Shown piece by piece: positions 1 through 6,642 of a stretch of DNA of 6,713 nucleotides. The position numbers and the translations under genes are program-made. Position 1 is the first letter of the stretch. Each line of letters begins with the position of its first letter. The notes under the pieces are model-generated. The model was not told the origin of the DNA. It saw only the letters and a list, made by a program, of their open reading frames with translations, and made no database searches. The DNA is from Bacteroidota bacterium. Its GTDB lineage: Bacteria; Bacteroidota; Bacteroidia; Bacteroidales; VadinHA17. The stretch is taken from assembly GCA_030613125.1 (NCBI GenBank), contig JAUWMO010000190.1, forward strand, positions 1 to 6,713, read 5' to 3'.

Positions 1-2
1 CG

Positions 3-64
3 GACAGCGACAGCATGCGGGCAGGCACGAGCGATAGCGAGTAAATAACAGGGAGCGATAGCGA
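3..64. repeat. Short repeat tract downstream of arcB (GAGCGATAGCGA, two copies)
   Basis: The 12-mer GAGCGATAGCGA occurs exactly at 29-40 and again at 53-64, a 24-bp period. A weaker relative (8 of 12 matches) lies one period earlier at 5-16, next to a tandem GACAGC/GACAGC at 3-14. The tract is clearly more GC-rich than its surroundings and lies beyond the 3' end of the minus-strand arc operon. I found no coding potential and no terminator-type hairpin with a T-tract between 1 and 139. It is probably an intergenic repeat family member cut by the window edge; its function is unknown. Confidence 0.6.
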
Positions 65-139
65 CCTAATGACTAGTAATGACAGCAAGAGCTTTGCCCG
101 AGCATATAACTTGATCCCGATTAGCTGGAAAGTAATTAA

Positions 140-1141
140 TCAGGCTCCTAATGTAGCTACCATCACAGCTTTTATGGTATGTAGTCTGTTTTCTGCCTGG
201 TCAAATACTATTGAATGTTCCGACTCAAATACCTCATCTGTAACTTCCATGGCCTCCAGTCCAAACTTTTGATAAACATCTTCACCTACTGTTGTTTCAC
301 GGTTATGAAATGCAGGCAAACAATGCAGGAATTTAACTTTTGGATTTCTTGTCATTTCTAACACTTCCATATTCACCTGATATGGTTTGAGAAGGTTGAG
401 TCGTTCCTCCCATACCGATTTTGGTTCTCCCATTGACACCCATACATCTGTATATAGAAAGTCGACGTCATTAACACCAGATTTAACATCATCGGTTATA
501 GTTATTTTAGCGCCTGTATTCCTGGCAATCTTAAGGCATTGGGTCACAAGTTTTTCGTCTGGCTGTATTTTTCCGGGGGCTGCAGCTCTGAAATCCATTC
601 CCAGTAAAGCCGCTCCAGCCATTAAGGAATTGGCCATATTATTTCGTGCATCTCCAAGATAACAATAACTGATTTTATCGATAGGTTTGTTTGAATGTTC
701 AATCATGGTTAAAAAATCAGCCAACACCTGTGTTGGATGAAATTCATCTGTCAATCCGTTCCAAACAGGAACCCCTGAGTACTTCGCAAGTTCTTCCACC
801 TTTTCCTGCCCAAAACCCCTATATTCAATACCGTCATACATTCTTCCCAACACACGAGCAGTATCTTTCATTGATTCTTTATGTCCTATCTGAGAACCTG
901 AAGGTCCAAGATAGGTAACATGCGCACCCTGATCAAGAGCAGCAACCTCAAAAGCACAACGTGTCCTTGTAGATGATTTTTCAAATATTAAAGCAATATT
1001 CTTTCCAACCAATCGGGGTTGTTCTGTACCTGAATACTTTGCCTTTTTTAATTCAACTGCCAGATCCAGTAAAAACCTGATTTCTTCAGGAGTAAAGTCA
1101 AGCAGTTTTAAAAAACTACGATTTTTCAGATTAGACACCAT
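140..1141 (-). CDS. arcB: Ornithine carbamoyltransferase, probably catabolic (ArcB; argF/argI-like)
   Basis: This 333-residue cytoplasmic enzyme interconverts ornithine plus carbamoyl phosphate with citrulline plus phosphate. It is full length for the family and aligns by eye along its whole length with Escherichia coli ArgF/ArgI. Visible signatures are the carbamoyl-phosphate motif STRTR (57-61), HPTQ (135-138), DARNN (164-168), the ornithine-binding loop DVWVSMG (232-238), the catalytic-cysteine motif HCLP (273-276, Cys273) and the C-terminal ENR (317-319). The canonical SMG loop and HCLP argue for true ornithine carbamoyltransferase rather than the N-acetyl- or N-succinylornithine transcarbamylases that many Bacteroidota use for arginine synthesis. 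It lies 51 bp downstream of carbamate kinase on the same strand, which points to citrulline breakdown in the arginine deiminase pathway (inference). The ATG at 1139-1141 gives the expected N-terminus leading into FLKLLDFTPEE. There is no Shine-Dalgarno; a TAGATTTG octamer lies 4 bp upstream of the start codon. A biosynthetic role cannot be excluded. Confidence 0.95.
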   Translation of the reverse strand: MVSNLKNRSFLKLLDFTPEEIRFLLDLAVELKKAKYSGTEQPRLVGKNIALIFEKSSTRTRCAFEVAALDQGAHVTYLGPSGSQIGHKESMKDTARVLGRMYDGIEYRGFGQEKVEELAKYSGVPVWNGLTDEFHPTQVLADFLTMIEHSNKPIDKISYCYLGDARNNMANSLMAGAALLGMDFRAAAPGKIQPDEKLVTQCLKIARNTGAKITITDDVKSGVNDVDFLYTDVWVSMGEPKSVWEERLNLLKPYQVNMEVLEMTRNPKVKFLHCLPAFHNRETTVGEDVYQKFGLEAMEVTDEVFESEHSIVFDQAENRLHTIKAVMVATLGA

Positions 1142-1145
1142 TTTG

Positions 1146-1153
1146 CAAATCTA
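1146..1153 (-). promoter_or_regulatory. Possible -7 box directly before arcB
   Basis: On the minus strand this reads TAGATTTG, an exact fit to the Bacteroidota -7 consensus TAnnTTTG, and ends 4 bp before the arcB ATG. If used, transcription would start at or very near the A of the start codon, giving a leaderless or nearly leaderless mRNA. No good TTG -33 element is seen about 20 bp further upstream, so it may be chance or a protein-binding site. Almost the same 13-mer occurs before arcC. Confidence 0.2.
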
Positions 1154-1192
1154 TTTAACTGTTAAACATGAACCTTATAAATGTAAGCCTGA

Positions 1193-2149
1193 TCAATCTT
1201 CATAGTGTAATGTGATCTTTGTTCCAAATGATCTGTCCTCTAATTTTGTGGCTTCTGTAATAACGCTCTTCTTTCCCCCCTGTTCCACAAAGTATATAGC
1301 AGCCCTGATCTTTGGAGCCATGCTTCCTTTAGAGAACATTCCCTGTTCAAGGTAATCAAGGCAATCCCTTTTATCAAGGAACTCCTTAACCTCCTGGTTT
1401 TCTTTTTTGTAATTGATGTAAACATATGGGACATCAGTTAACATATAAAACTCATCAGCATGTATCCTTGCTGCCATAAGGGAAGAAGCAAGGTCTTTAT
1501 CAATAACAGCTTCTGCAGGTCTTACAACATCATTTTCGTCAAGATAAACAGGAACACCTCCTCCACCGGCTGCAATTACAATATTCCCATTAACCGCCAG
1601 GTCCCTGATCACTTCTTCATTAATGATCCTGACCGGCTGTGGGGAAGGGACCACCCGTCTCCATCCACCTTCAGATTTAACTTCTTCCTTAAAAACCCAT
1701 CCCTTGTTTTTATTTAACTTATCTGCCTCATCTTTTGAATATATCTTCCCAATTCTCTTTTGTGGATCATTGAATGCCTGATCATCTTTATTAACTATAA
1801 CCTGCGTAACCAGGGTGACAACATTTTTATTTATATGATGCTTCTTAAGAATATTTATAAGCATCCTTTCTATCATATACCCAATGCCACCCTGTGAATC
1901 GGCAACACAAATATCCAGTGGCATTTGCGCAATTGAATACATTTGTTCTCCTGCATCATTACGCATTAAAATGTTTCCAACCTGAGGGCCATTACCATGG
2001 GAAAGAACCAAATTATAATCTTCATTAATAAGGTATACTATATTTTCGAGGGTTTCAGTAGTATTTTGCTCCTGTTCTTCAATCGTTCCCACCTGATTCC
2101 CCCTTAACAAAGCATTACCCCCTAATGCTACAACAGCCAACTTGCTCAT
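1193..2149 (-). CDS. arcC: Carbamate kinase (ArcC)
   Basis: This 318-residue cytoplasmic enzyme of the amino-acid-kinase fold transfers phosphate between carbamoyl phosphate and ADP; in catabolism it makes ATP, ammonia and CO2. Family landmarks in order are VALGGNAL (7-14), SHGNGPQVG (50-58), DICVADSQGGIGY (79-91), the segment EGGWRRVVPSPQP (160-172), AAGGGGVPV (193-201), VIDKDLAS (215-222, conserved Lys218), MLTDV (236-240) and GSMAPKI (275-281, Lys280). Length and motif order are normal, with no sign of damage. The ATG at 2147-2149 puts the glycine-rich first strand at the N-terminus as expected. It is the first gene of the minus-strand pair with arcB, and the two enzymes share carbamoyl phosphate as intermediate. 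An arginine deiminase gene (arcA) and an arginine/ornithine antiporter would be expected elsewhere if the full pathway exists; neither is in this window. A candidate -7 box lies about 33 bp upstream. Confidence 0.96.
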   Translation of the reverse strand: MSKLAVVALGGNALLRGNQVGTIEEQEQNTTETLENIVYLINEDYNLVLSHGNGPQVGNILMRNDAGEQMYSIAQMPLDICVADSQGGIGYMIERMLINILKKHHINKNVVTLVTQVIVNKDDQAFNDPQKRIGKIYSKDEADKLNKNKGWVFKEEVKSEGGWRRVVPSPQPVRIINEEVIRDLAVNGNIVIAAGGGGVPVYLDENDVVRPAEAVIDKDLASSLMAARIHADEFYMLTDVPYVYINYKKENQEVKEFLDKRDCLDYLEQGMFSKGSMAPKIRAAIYFVEQGGKKSVITEATKLEDRSFGTKITLHYED

Positions 2150-2434
2150 ATTAAGCTATATAAATCCATATTTGAAACTTTACAAATCTATGAAAATTTT
2201 TTATCACTGAAAACTTCACCATATAATTCATTTCTGACATGATTTTAAAGAAGAAAGGTCCTCCAATAAAATAATTGATAAAAAGCAACTAATGGATAGA
2301 TTATTTTGTCTATCTATTTTACAAAGCTTCATTATCATTGAAATTAGGGAATTGAACAAAATTTGTTATTTTTAATGGTAAGAATTAAATATATTTTTTA
2401 ATTTTATAGGCTCCAGGGGCAATATCATACTCTA
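2150..2434. other. Divergent AT-rich spacer between arcC and the lipoprotein gene, with two small dyads
   Basis: This 285-bp spacer separates minus-strand arcC from the plus-strand lipoprotein gene. Apart from the arcC -7 candidate I see two operator-like dyads. One has GATAGA at 2295-2300 and TCTATC at 2309-2314, separated by 8 bp. The other is the perfect 13-bp palindrome AACAAA-A-TTTGTT at 2355-2367. No regulator can be assigned, and in such AT-rich DNA short dyads arise by chance. No convincing TAnnTTTG box precedes the plus-strand gene; TATATTTT at 2390-2397 differs at one position and lacks a well-spaced TTG. No small ORF or RNA gene is evident. Confidence 0.4.
2183..2190 (-). promoter_or_regulatory. 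Candidate -7 promoter box for the arcC-arcB operon
   Basis: The minus strand reads TAGATTTG, matching the Bacteroidota -7 consensus TAnnTTTG. It would give a 5' leader of about 25-30 nt before the arcC ATG, a plausible length. The -33 element (TTG) is not clear: about 20 bp upstream there is only a T-rich GTTTTC. Its position in the divergent spacer supports it; the missing -33 match lowers confidence. Confidence 0.4.
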
Positions 2435-3130
2435 TTGAAAATCAGAATATTACATATTTCACTTTTTATCCTGATTACATTCTTTGTAACTTGTACAAAG
2501 AGTTCTGATCCACTATACTCAAATGAAGGGGAAATACATTACAACATTGTTTATATTGAAAATGAGCTTAAAAAGGTTTCAACAGACATGTTACCCAAAA
2601 AAATGATATTAAGATACAAGAATGATGCTTATAGTTTTGAGATTGAGGGTTTTTTCGGACTATTTAGCATTACAAACATTATTAATCCTAAGAAATCACG
2701 TAGCGAAACTCAGCTATCTGTTCTTAACAAAAAGTTTTATTATGAGGGTAAACTCAATGAAACAGCAATAGGTTTTGGATCGATGCCGGAGATGAATACT
2801 GAATATACGGGAAAAACGAAAAAAATATGTGGAATTGAATGTCAGCAAATCCTGGTTAGTTTCCCGGGTTATATAAAAGATACATTGGAAGTTTACTATA
2901 CTGATCAAATTCCAATTAATAACTCAAACCGAACCACACCTTACAAAGATATTGATGGTGTGCTGATGGAATTTTACCTTCAGTTACATAATATAGAATT
3001 AAAACTTACCGCAAATGCTGTCTATGAGAAAAAGATCCCAGGTTCCGTATTTGAAAGAAAAGGAGATTATAGAAAAGCCAGTAGGGCATATATAGAAGCG
3101 GTCCTTTTCAAACTTCTTGATACTGAATAG
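2435..3130 (+). CDS. Probable lipoprotein of unknown function, DUF4412/GLPGLI-like
   Basis: I cannot assign a function to this 231-residue protein. The N-terminus (MKIRILHISLFILITFFVTC) has a positive charge, a hydrophobic stretch at about 8-19 and a cysteine at position 20, like a lipoprotein signal; the lipobox FVTC is off consensus, with threonine before the cysteine. The start is TTG at 2435-2437. No ATG lies in frame upstream before the TAA at 2399-2401, and the next methionine is residue 52, so only TTG keeps the signal sequence. The body is beta-rich, with GEIHYNIVY near residue 32, an EGFFGLF turn (71-77), a cysteine pair at 132 and 136 after GKTKK, EVYYTDQIP (152-160) and TPYKDIDGVLMEF (168-180). 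This layout recalls Bacteroidota secreted proteins of the DUF4412/GLPGLI kind (recognition from memory, not a search). The gene stands alone, divergent from arcC and 383 bp from ftsK. Envelope location is inferred from the signal. Confidence 0.8.
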   Translation: MKIRILHISLFILITFFVTCTKSSDPLYSNEGEIHYNIVYIENELKKVSTDMLPKKMILRYKNDAYSFEIEGFFGLFSITNIINPKKSRSETQLSVLNKKFYYEGKLNETAIGFGSMPEMNTEYTGKTKKICGIECQQILVSFPGYIKDTLEVYYTDQIPINNSNRTTPYKDIDGVLMEFYLQLHNIELKLTANAVYEKKIPGSVFERKGDYRKASRAYIEAVLFKLLDTE

Positions 3131-3335
3131 ATATACTTTATTGTTTTAATGTTTTTTCCATTTGTCAGCAGATTTTTTATATTCACGACTAATTAAGAGA
3201 AAAACCTGCCTGATTGGAAGCGTTTAATTAACTTTGGTCGAAATTTGTTATCGGCAACGTAAAATTTAGTAAAAATCCATCCTCTATGAAGGTAGCTTTG
3301 AATTGCACCCATTGGGCGCTTTATTAATAGTGATC
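3131..3335. other. Non-coding stretch before ftsK, first part
   Basis: This is the first part of the 383-bp gap between the lipoprotein gene and ftsK. No ORF, tRNA-like fold or clear terminator is visible. Two plus-strand octamers fit the TAnnTTTG -7 consensus: TAACTTTG at 3229-3236 and TAGCTTTG at 3293-3300. Neither has a convincing TTG about 20 bp upstream, so both are weak promoter candidates for the ftsK-lolA operon; each would imply a leader of about 200-270 nt carrying the repeat element at 3336-3467. A small imperfect hairpin lies at 3305-3319 (GCACCC-ATT-GGGCGC, one mismatch) followed by TTTATTAA, too weak to call a terminator. Confidence 0.35.
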
Positions 3336-3467
3336 AAGGAATGATGGAAAAATGGAAAAATGGAATCTCGAACCCGATAGTTATCGGGTTTCGGGAGAAA
3401 AAATTGTTACTTTCAAAGACTCGAACGGGGTACATTTCCAACAATCCAATATTCCAACATTCCAATA
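3336..3467. repeat. Composite repeat: opposed 8-bp-period arms around a hairpin
   Basis: The left arm, 3336-3367, is four 8-bp units of the type ATGGAAAA (the middle two are exact; the first is AAGGAATG and the last ATGGAATC). The right arm, 3436-3467, is four 8-bp units of the type TTCCAAYA; the second is ATCCAATA. TGGAA in the left arm and TTCCA in the right are reverse complements, so the arms form a loose inverted repeat. Between them lie a strong hairpin (3366-3396) and a spacer with a second CTCGAAC (3420-3426, first copy 3367-3373). No ORF is present. It looks like a dispersed intergenic repeat rather than a gene; the function is unknown. Confidence 0.65.
3366..3396. repeat. Strong palindromic hairpin upstream of ftsK
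   Basis: AACCCGATA (3371-3379) pairs perfectly with TATCGGGTT (3382-3390). In the folded form this is 8 bp closed by an AGTT tetraloop. Five more pairs (TCTCG at 3366-3370 with CGGGA at 3392-3396, one G-T wobble) extend the stem past a single bulged T at 3391. On the plus strand it is followed by GAGAAAAAATTG, not a T-tract, so it does not look like an intrinsic terminator for the upstream gene. It is the core of the composite repeat. Confidence 0.7.
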
Positions 3468-3513
3468 ATTTATATCATGTAATGTATATTAGCAGTAATA
3501 AAATTGTTAATTA

Positions 3514-5907
3514 ATGAGAAAGAAGAGAAAACCTAAGCAGAAAAGTAAGAAACCTGAAGGAAAAATAATGGGTTTTCTGAGAGATGAAAGGGTAAAATTG
3601 GCAACCGGGATTTTTTTTATTTTACTTGGCCTGTACCTCCTTCTTGCCTTAATCTCCTATTTATTTACCTGGAAAACAGATCAGAGTTTTGAGTATTCAC
3701 AAATTTTTTTATCTCCCGATATACAGGTTGAAAATTGGGCGGGTAAAACAGGTGCCTTTATAGGTAACCTGATGATAAATAAATGGTTTGGAATAGCATC
3801 TTTTTTCATACCAGCTCTTTTCCTGATAACCGGTTTCAGAGCCTTAAACATTAAGCTTCTTCCTTTAGGAAAGGTTTTCAGGGTAAGTATTATTGGTATT
3901 ATACTTGTTTCAGTAAGCCTCGGTTACCTGGCAGGCAGCCAGGCAAGTATGCTTGGCAGTGGTCCTGGTGGCGGGCATGGCTATATTGTTAGCCTCTGGC
4001 TCAATTCAGTTCTGGGGAAAGCAGGTACTGGTTTTCTGCTTTTATTCCTGAATTTTGCCTTCCTTCTTTTTTCTTATAAACCTGCCATCCTATGGTTCAC
4101 TGGAAACAAACATAAAAGGAAGGATGAAGATATTTTCTATTCAGATCATGATGATCCTGATAATGAAATTGATATCAGCACAGTTAAAGGTGAGAAACCA
4201 AAGGAATCTTATTATGAAGCTACTAAAGAATCGGGAGATCCGCATCTGGCATTTACCACTAAGACTGTTGGAAAAAACAAGTCTGATGATTTGAGTGAAA
4301 AAGGAAGTGATGTTGAATTAACTATTGAAGAGAAAAAGGAAGAGGAAAATGTAGCCGGAAAAGACATAAGGCCCCTTCATCAGGAAAATTATGATCCAAC
4401 CCTTGACCTCCCAGGTTACCTGCCGCCTACTATTCAGCTTCTTGAGGATCATTTTTCTGACAATTCTCACGTAAGCAAAGAAGAATTACTTAATAATAAG
4501 AACAAGATTGTTGAAACCCTCAGTCATTACAAGATCGAGATAAGCAAAATTAAAGCTACTATCGGTCCAACTATCACTTTATATGAGATTATACCCGCCC
4601 CTGGCGTTAGGATATCAAAAATTAAAAACCTTGAAGATGATATTGCGCTCAGCCTTTCAGCATTAGGTATCAGAATTATTGCTCCTATCCCTGGCAGAGG
4701 CACAATCGGTATCGAAGTCCCAAATCAGAATCCTGAAATTGTATCAATGAAATCCATGATCACTGCCCGCAAATATCAGGAAACAGATTTTGAATTACCA
4801 ATTGTCCTTGGAAAAACCATTTCGAATGAGGCTTATATGTTTGACCTGACGAAAATGCCTCACTTATTGGTTGCAGGTGCCACCGGTCAGGGGAAATCTA
4901 TTGGGTTAAATGTGATAATAGCTTCATTACTTTATAAAAAGCATCCGGCTGAGCTGAAATTTATTTTTATAGATCCAAAAAAAGTTGAACTTGCTCAATA
5001 CACAAAGATTGAAAGGCATTTTCTTGCGAAACTGCCGAATATTGAAGAGCCAATCATTACAGATACGCAGCAGGTGATCAATACCCTTAATTCACTTACA
5101 ATCGAAATGGATGAAAGGTATGATCTTATGAAAAAAGCACATGTCAGAAACATCAAAGAATATAATGATAAGTTTATAAACCGGAGATTGAGTCCGGAAA
5201 AAGGGCACCGTTACCTTCCTTATATTGTTCTGGTTATCGATGAATTTGCAGACCTTATAATGACAGCCGGCAGGGAATTGGAAACCCCTCTTGCACGGAT
5301 CGCTCAGATTGCAAGGGCTATTGGTATTCACCTTGTGATAGCTACACAGCGTCCGACTACAAATATTATAACCGGTGTAATCAAAGCAAATTTCCCGGCC
5401 CGATTAGCCTTCAGGGTTACTTCCATGATTGACTCCCGAACAATACTAGACACCCCCGGAGCAAACCAGCTGGTAGGAAGAGGTGACCTGTTAATCAGTG
5501 CCGGAAGCGATTTGACCCGAATCCAGTGCGCTTTTATTGATACACCTGAGATAGAAAGGATAACTGATTTCATCGGATCACAAAGAGGATATCCAACAGC
5601 TCTCCTTCTGCCTGAATTTGCCGGAGAGGAAGGTCTCAATTCCAGTGACATAGACCCTCTGCAAAGAGATTCCTTTTTTGAAGAAGCTGCCAGGTTGGTT
5701 GTACTACATCAGCAGGGATCAACTTCCCTTATACAGAGGAAATTATCTATTGGATATAATCGTGCCGGAAGGATAATTGATCAACTTGAAGCTGCCGGAA
5801 TTGTTGGTTCTTTCGAAGGCAGCAAAGCCAGGAAAGTCCTGTTTGCTGATGAATATGCTCTGGAACAATATTTGAATGAATTAAGTAAAGAGTCAACGAA
5901 ATCGTAA
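3514..5907 (+). CDS. ftsK: DNA translocase FtsK (FtsK/SpoIIIE family)
   Basis: This 797-residue septal DNA pump should move chromosome termini across the closing septum and activate XerCD recombination at dif. After a lysine-rich N-terminus come four predicted membrane segments at about 28-51, 92-110, 122-142 and 172-195. A short charged, acidic linker (about 198-290) follows, far shorter than in E. coli FtsK and usual for Bacteroidota. The alpha domain begins near 298 (DLPGYLPP). The RecA-like motor has Walker A GATGQGKS (455-462, Lys461), FIDPKKVEL (485-493), Walker B VLVIDEFADL (572-581, Asp576/Glu577), ATQRPTTNIITGVIKAN (610-626) and GRGDLL (655-660). The C-terminal gamma winged helix (about 720-785) has SLIQRKLSIGYNRAGRIIDQLE, the part that in the family reads polar DNA motifs. 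All domains are intact. ATG 3514 is chosen because the basic stretch before the first membrane segment is typical; Met19 is an alternative. No Shine-Dalgarno is seen. lolA follows after 6 bp. Confidence 0.97.
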   Translation: MRKKRKPKQKSKKPEGKIMGFLRDERVKLATGIFFILLGLYLLLALISYLFTWKTDQSFEYSQIFLSPDIQVENWAGKTGAFIGNLMINKWFGIASFFIPALFLITGFRALNIKLLPLGKVFRVSIIGIILVSVSLGYLAGSQASMLGSGPGGGHGYIVSLWLNSVLGKAGTGFLLLFLNFAFLLFSYKPAILWFTGNKHKRKDEDIFYSDHDDPDNEIDISTVKGEKPKESYYEATKESGDPHLAFTTKTVGKNKSDDLSEKGSDVELTIEEKKEEENVAGKDIRPLHQENYDPTLDLPGYLPPTIQLLEDHFSDNSHVSKEELLNNKNKIVETLSHYKIEISKIKATIGPTITLYEIIPAPGVRISKIKNLEDDIALSLSALGIRIIAPIPGRGTIGIEVPNQNPEIVSMKSMITARKYQETDFELPIVLGKTISNEAYMFDLTKMPHLLVAGATGQGKSIGLNVIIASLLYKKHPAELKFIFIDPKKVELAQYTKIERHFLAKLPNIEEPIITDTQQVINTLNSLTIEMDERYDLMKKAHVRNIKEYNDKFINRRLSPEKGHRYLPYIVLVIDEFADLIMTAGRELETPLARIAQIARAIGIHLVIATQRPTTNIITGVIKANFPARLAFRVTSMIDSRTILDTPGANQLVGRGDLLISAGSDLTRIQCAFIDTPEIERITDFIGSQRGYPTALLLPEFAGEEGLNSSDIDPLQRDSFFEEAARLVVLHQQGSTSLIQRKLSIGYNRAGRIIDQLEAAGIVGSFEGSKARKVLFADEYALEQYLNELSKESTKS

Positions 5908-5913
5908 TAACAA

Positions 5914-6579
5914 ATGACAACAGTAAATAATATTGGTGCTTTATTGATCTTAATACTTGGAGTAATAATACCTGTAACTGCACAGGAAGAAGACCCTGTT
6001 GCCGGTAAGATACTTGATGATTTCAAGGCCAAGATCCAATCCTATCCTGCTATCCAGTCAGAATTCAGGTTTACAATTATTGATATGAAAGAGAACTCTG
6101 AGTCATCTCTTGAGGGTAAATTATCAATGAAGGGAGAAAAATATGTTTTGAAAATGGGAAACATGGAAATTTATTATGATGGCCAGACTATCTGGAGCTA
6201 TCTCCCTGAAGAACAGGAGGTAAATATTAACGAATCTTCAGAAATCACCGAAGGGGAGGGTTATTTTGATAATCCTATGCGATTCTTCACACTTTATAAA
6301 AAAGATTTTTTCTACAAGTTTATTGATGAGCGAACGACTGAAGGTAAAACAATGTATATAATCGATCTTTATCCCAAAGACCTTGAAAAAGGCGTTTCCA
6401 GAATCAGGATACTTATTGTAAAGCAGGATCTGAGCCTTTATTCAGCAAGGTGTTTTGGGAAAGATGGTATGCATTACCTTTTATATATGACCAACATGAC
6501 ATCAAAACCTTTACCTGATTCCTGGTTCAGGTTTGATCCTTTAAAACATCCGGGAATTGAAGTGATAGATCTGAGGTAA
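5914..6579 (+). CDS. lolA: Outer-membrane lipoprotein carrier LolA-like protein
   Basis: This 221-residue predicted periplasmic protein should shuttle lipoproteins from the inner-membrane LolCDE machinery to the outer membrane. The N-terminus has a hydrophobic core (about 7-21) ending in VTA before QEED, a good signal peptidase I site near residue 23, with no lipobox cysteine. The mature part follows the LolA pattern: an early F-R-F-T strand (51-54), GKLSMKGEKYVLKM (68-81) leading to EIYYDGQTIWSYLPEEQEVNI (85-105), which matches the family's DGxxxWxYxPxxxQV region, then beta strands to the FRFDP near 205-209 and a C-terminal EVIDL. Length is normal for the family. The start lies 6 bp after the ftsK stop, so translation is probably coupled in one mRNA. 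The ftsK-lolA order also occurs in E. coli, which strengthens both calls. Sequence identity to proteobacterial LolA looks low, so the assignment rests on pattern and context. Confidence 0.88.
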   Translation: MTTVNNIGALLILILGVIIPVTAQEEDPVAGKILDDFKAKIQSYPAIQSEFRFTIIDMKENSESSLEGKLSMKGEKYVLKMGNMEIYYDGQTIWSYLPEEQEVNINESSEITEGEGYFDNPMRFFTLYKKDFFYKFIDERTTEGKTMYIIDLYPKDLEKGVSRIRILIVKQDLSLYSARCFGKDGMHYLLYMTNMTSKPLPDSWFRFDPLKHPGIEVIDLR

Positions 6580-6585
6580 TTTTAA

Positions 6586-6634
6586 ATTGTGGACTGTGGA
6601 TTGCGGACTGTGGATTGTGGATTGAGAACTATGA
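6586..6634. repeat. Heptanucleotide tandem array 1 (consensus AYTGTGG)
   Basis: Seven consecutive 7-bp units start 6 bp after the lolA stop codon. Units 1-5 (6586-6620) are ATTGTGG or ACTGTGG with one ATTGCGG variant; the last two (6621-6634) are degenerate. It is G-rich on the plus strand, has no coding potential beyond lolA and forms no terminator hairpin. This type of short array is common between Bacteroidota genes (general knowledge); the function is unknown. Confidence 0.75.
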
Positions 6635-6642
6635 AGGGGCAA

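Noticed and set aside
69..272. Plus-strand 67-codon ORF overlapping the 3' end of arcB
   Set aside because: Most of it is antisense to the conserved ArcB C-terminus; no signal, domain or start context supports it.
3305..3319. Small hairpin followed by TTTATTAA as a terminator of the lipoprotein gene
   Set aside because: The stem is six pairs with a mismatch, the T-run is interrupted, and it lies about 175 bp beyond the stop codon.
3366..3396. Hairpin as an intrinsic terminator
   Set aside because: On the plus strand it is followed by an A-rich run rather than T's. On the minus strand T-rich sequence does follow (complement of 3344-3365), but no minus-strand gene ends there. A repeat-element core fits better.
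3361..3430. tRNA-like T-arm fragments (complement of CTCGAAC at 3367-3373 and 3420-3426 reads GTTCGAG), suggesting a tRNA or an integration site
   Set aside because: No cloverleaf, acceptor stem or anticodon arm can be drawn on either strand, and no integrase or element boundary is nearby.
5328..5651. Minus-strand 107-codon ORF inside ftsK
   Set aside because: It lies opposite the conserved FtsK motor region, whose reading frame is fully explained; antisense ORFs of this length are expected there.
5747..6032. Minus-strand ORFs of 78 and 83 codons across the ftsK-lolA junction
   Set aside because: Both are antisense to the FtsK gamma domain and the LolA signal peptide, with no recognisable features.
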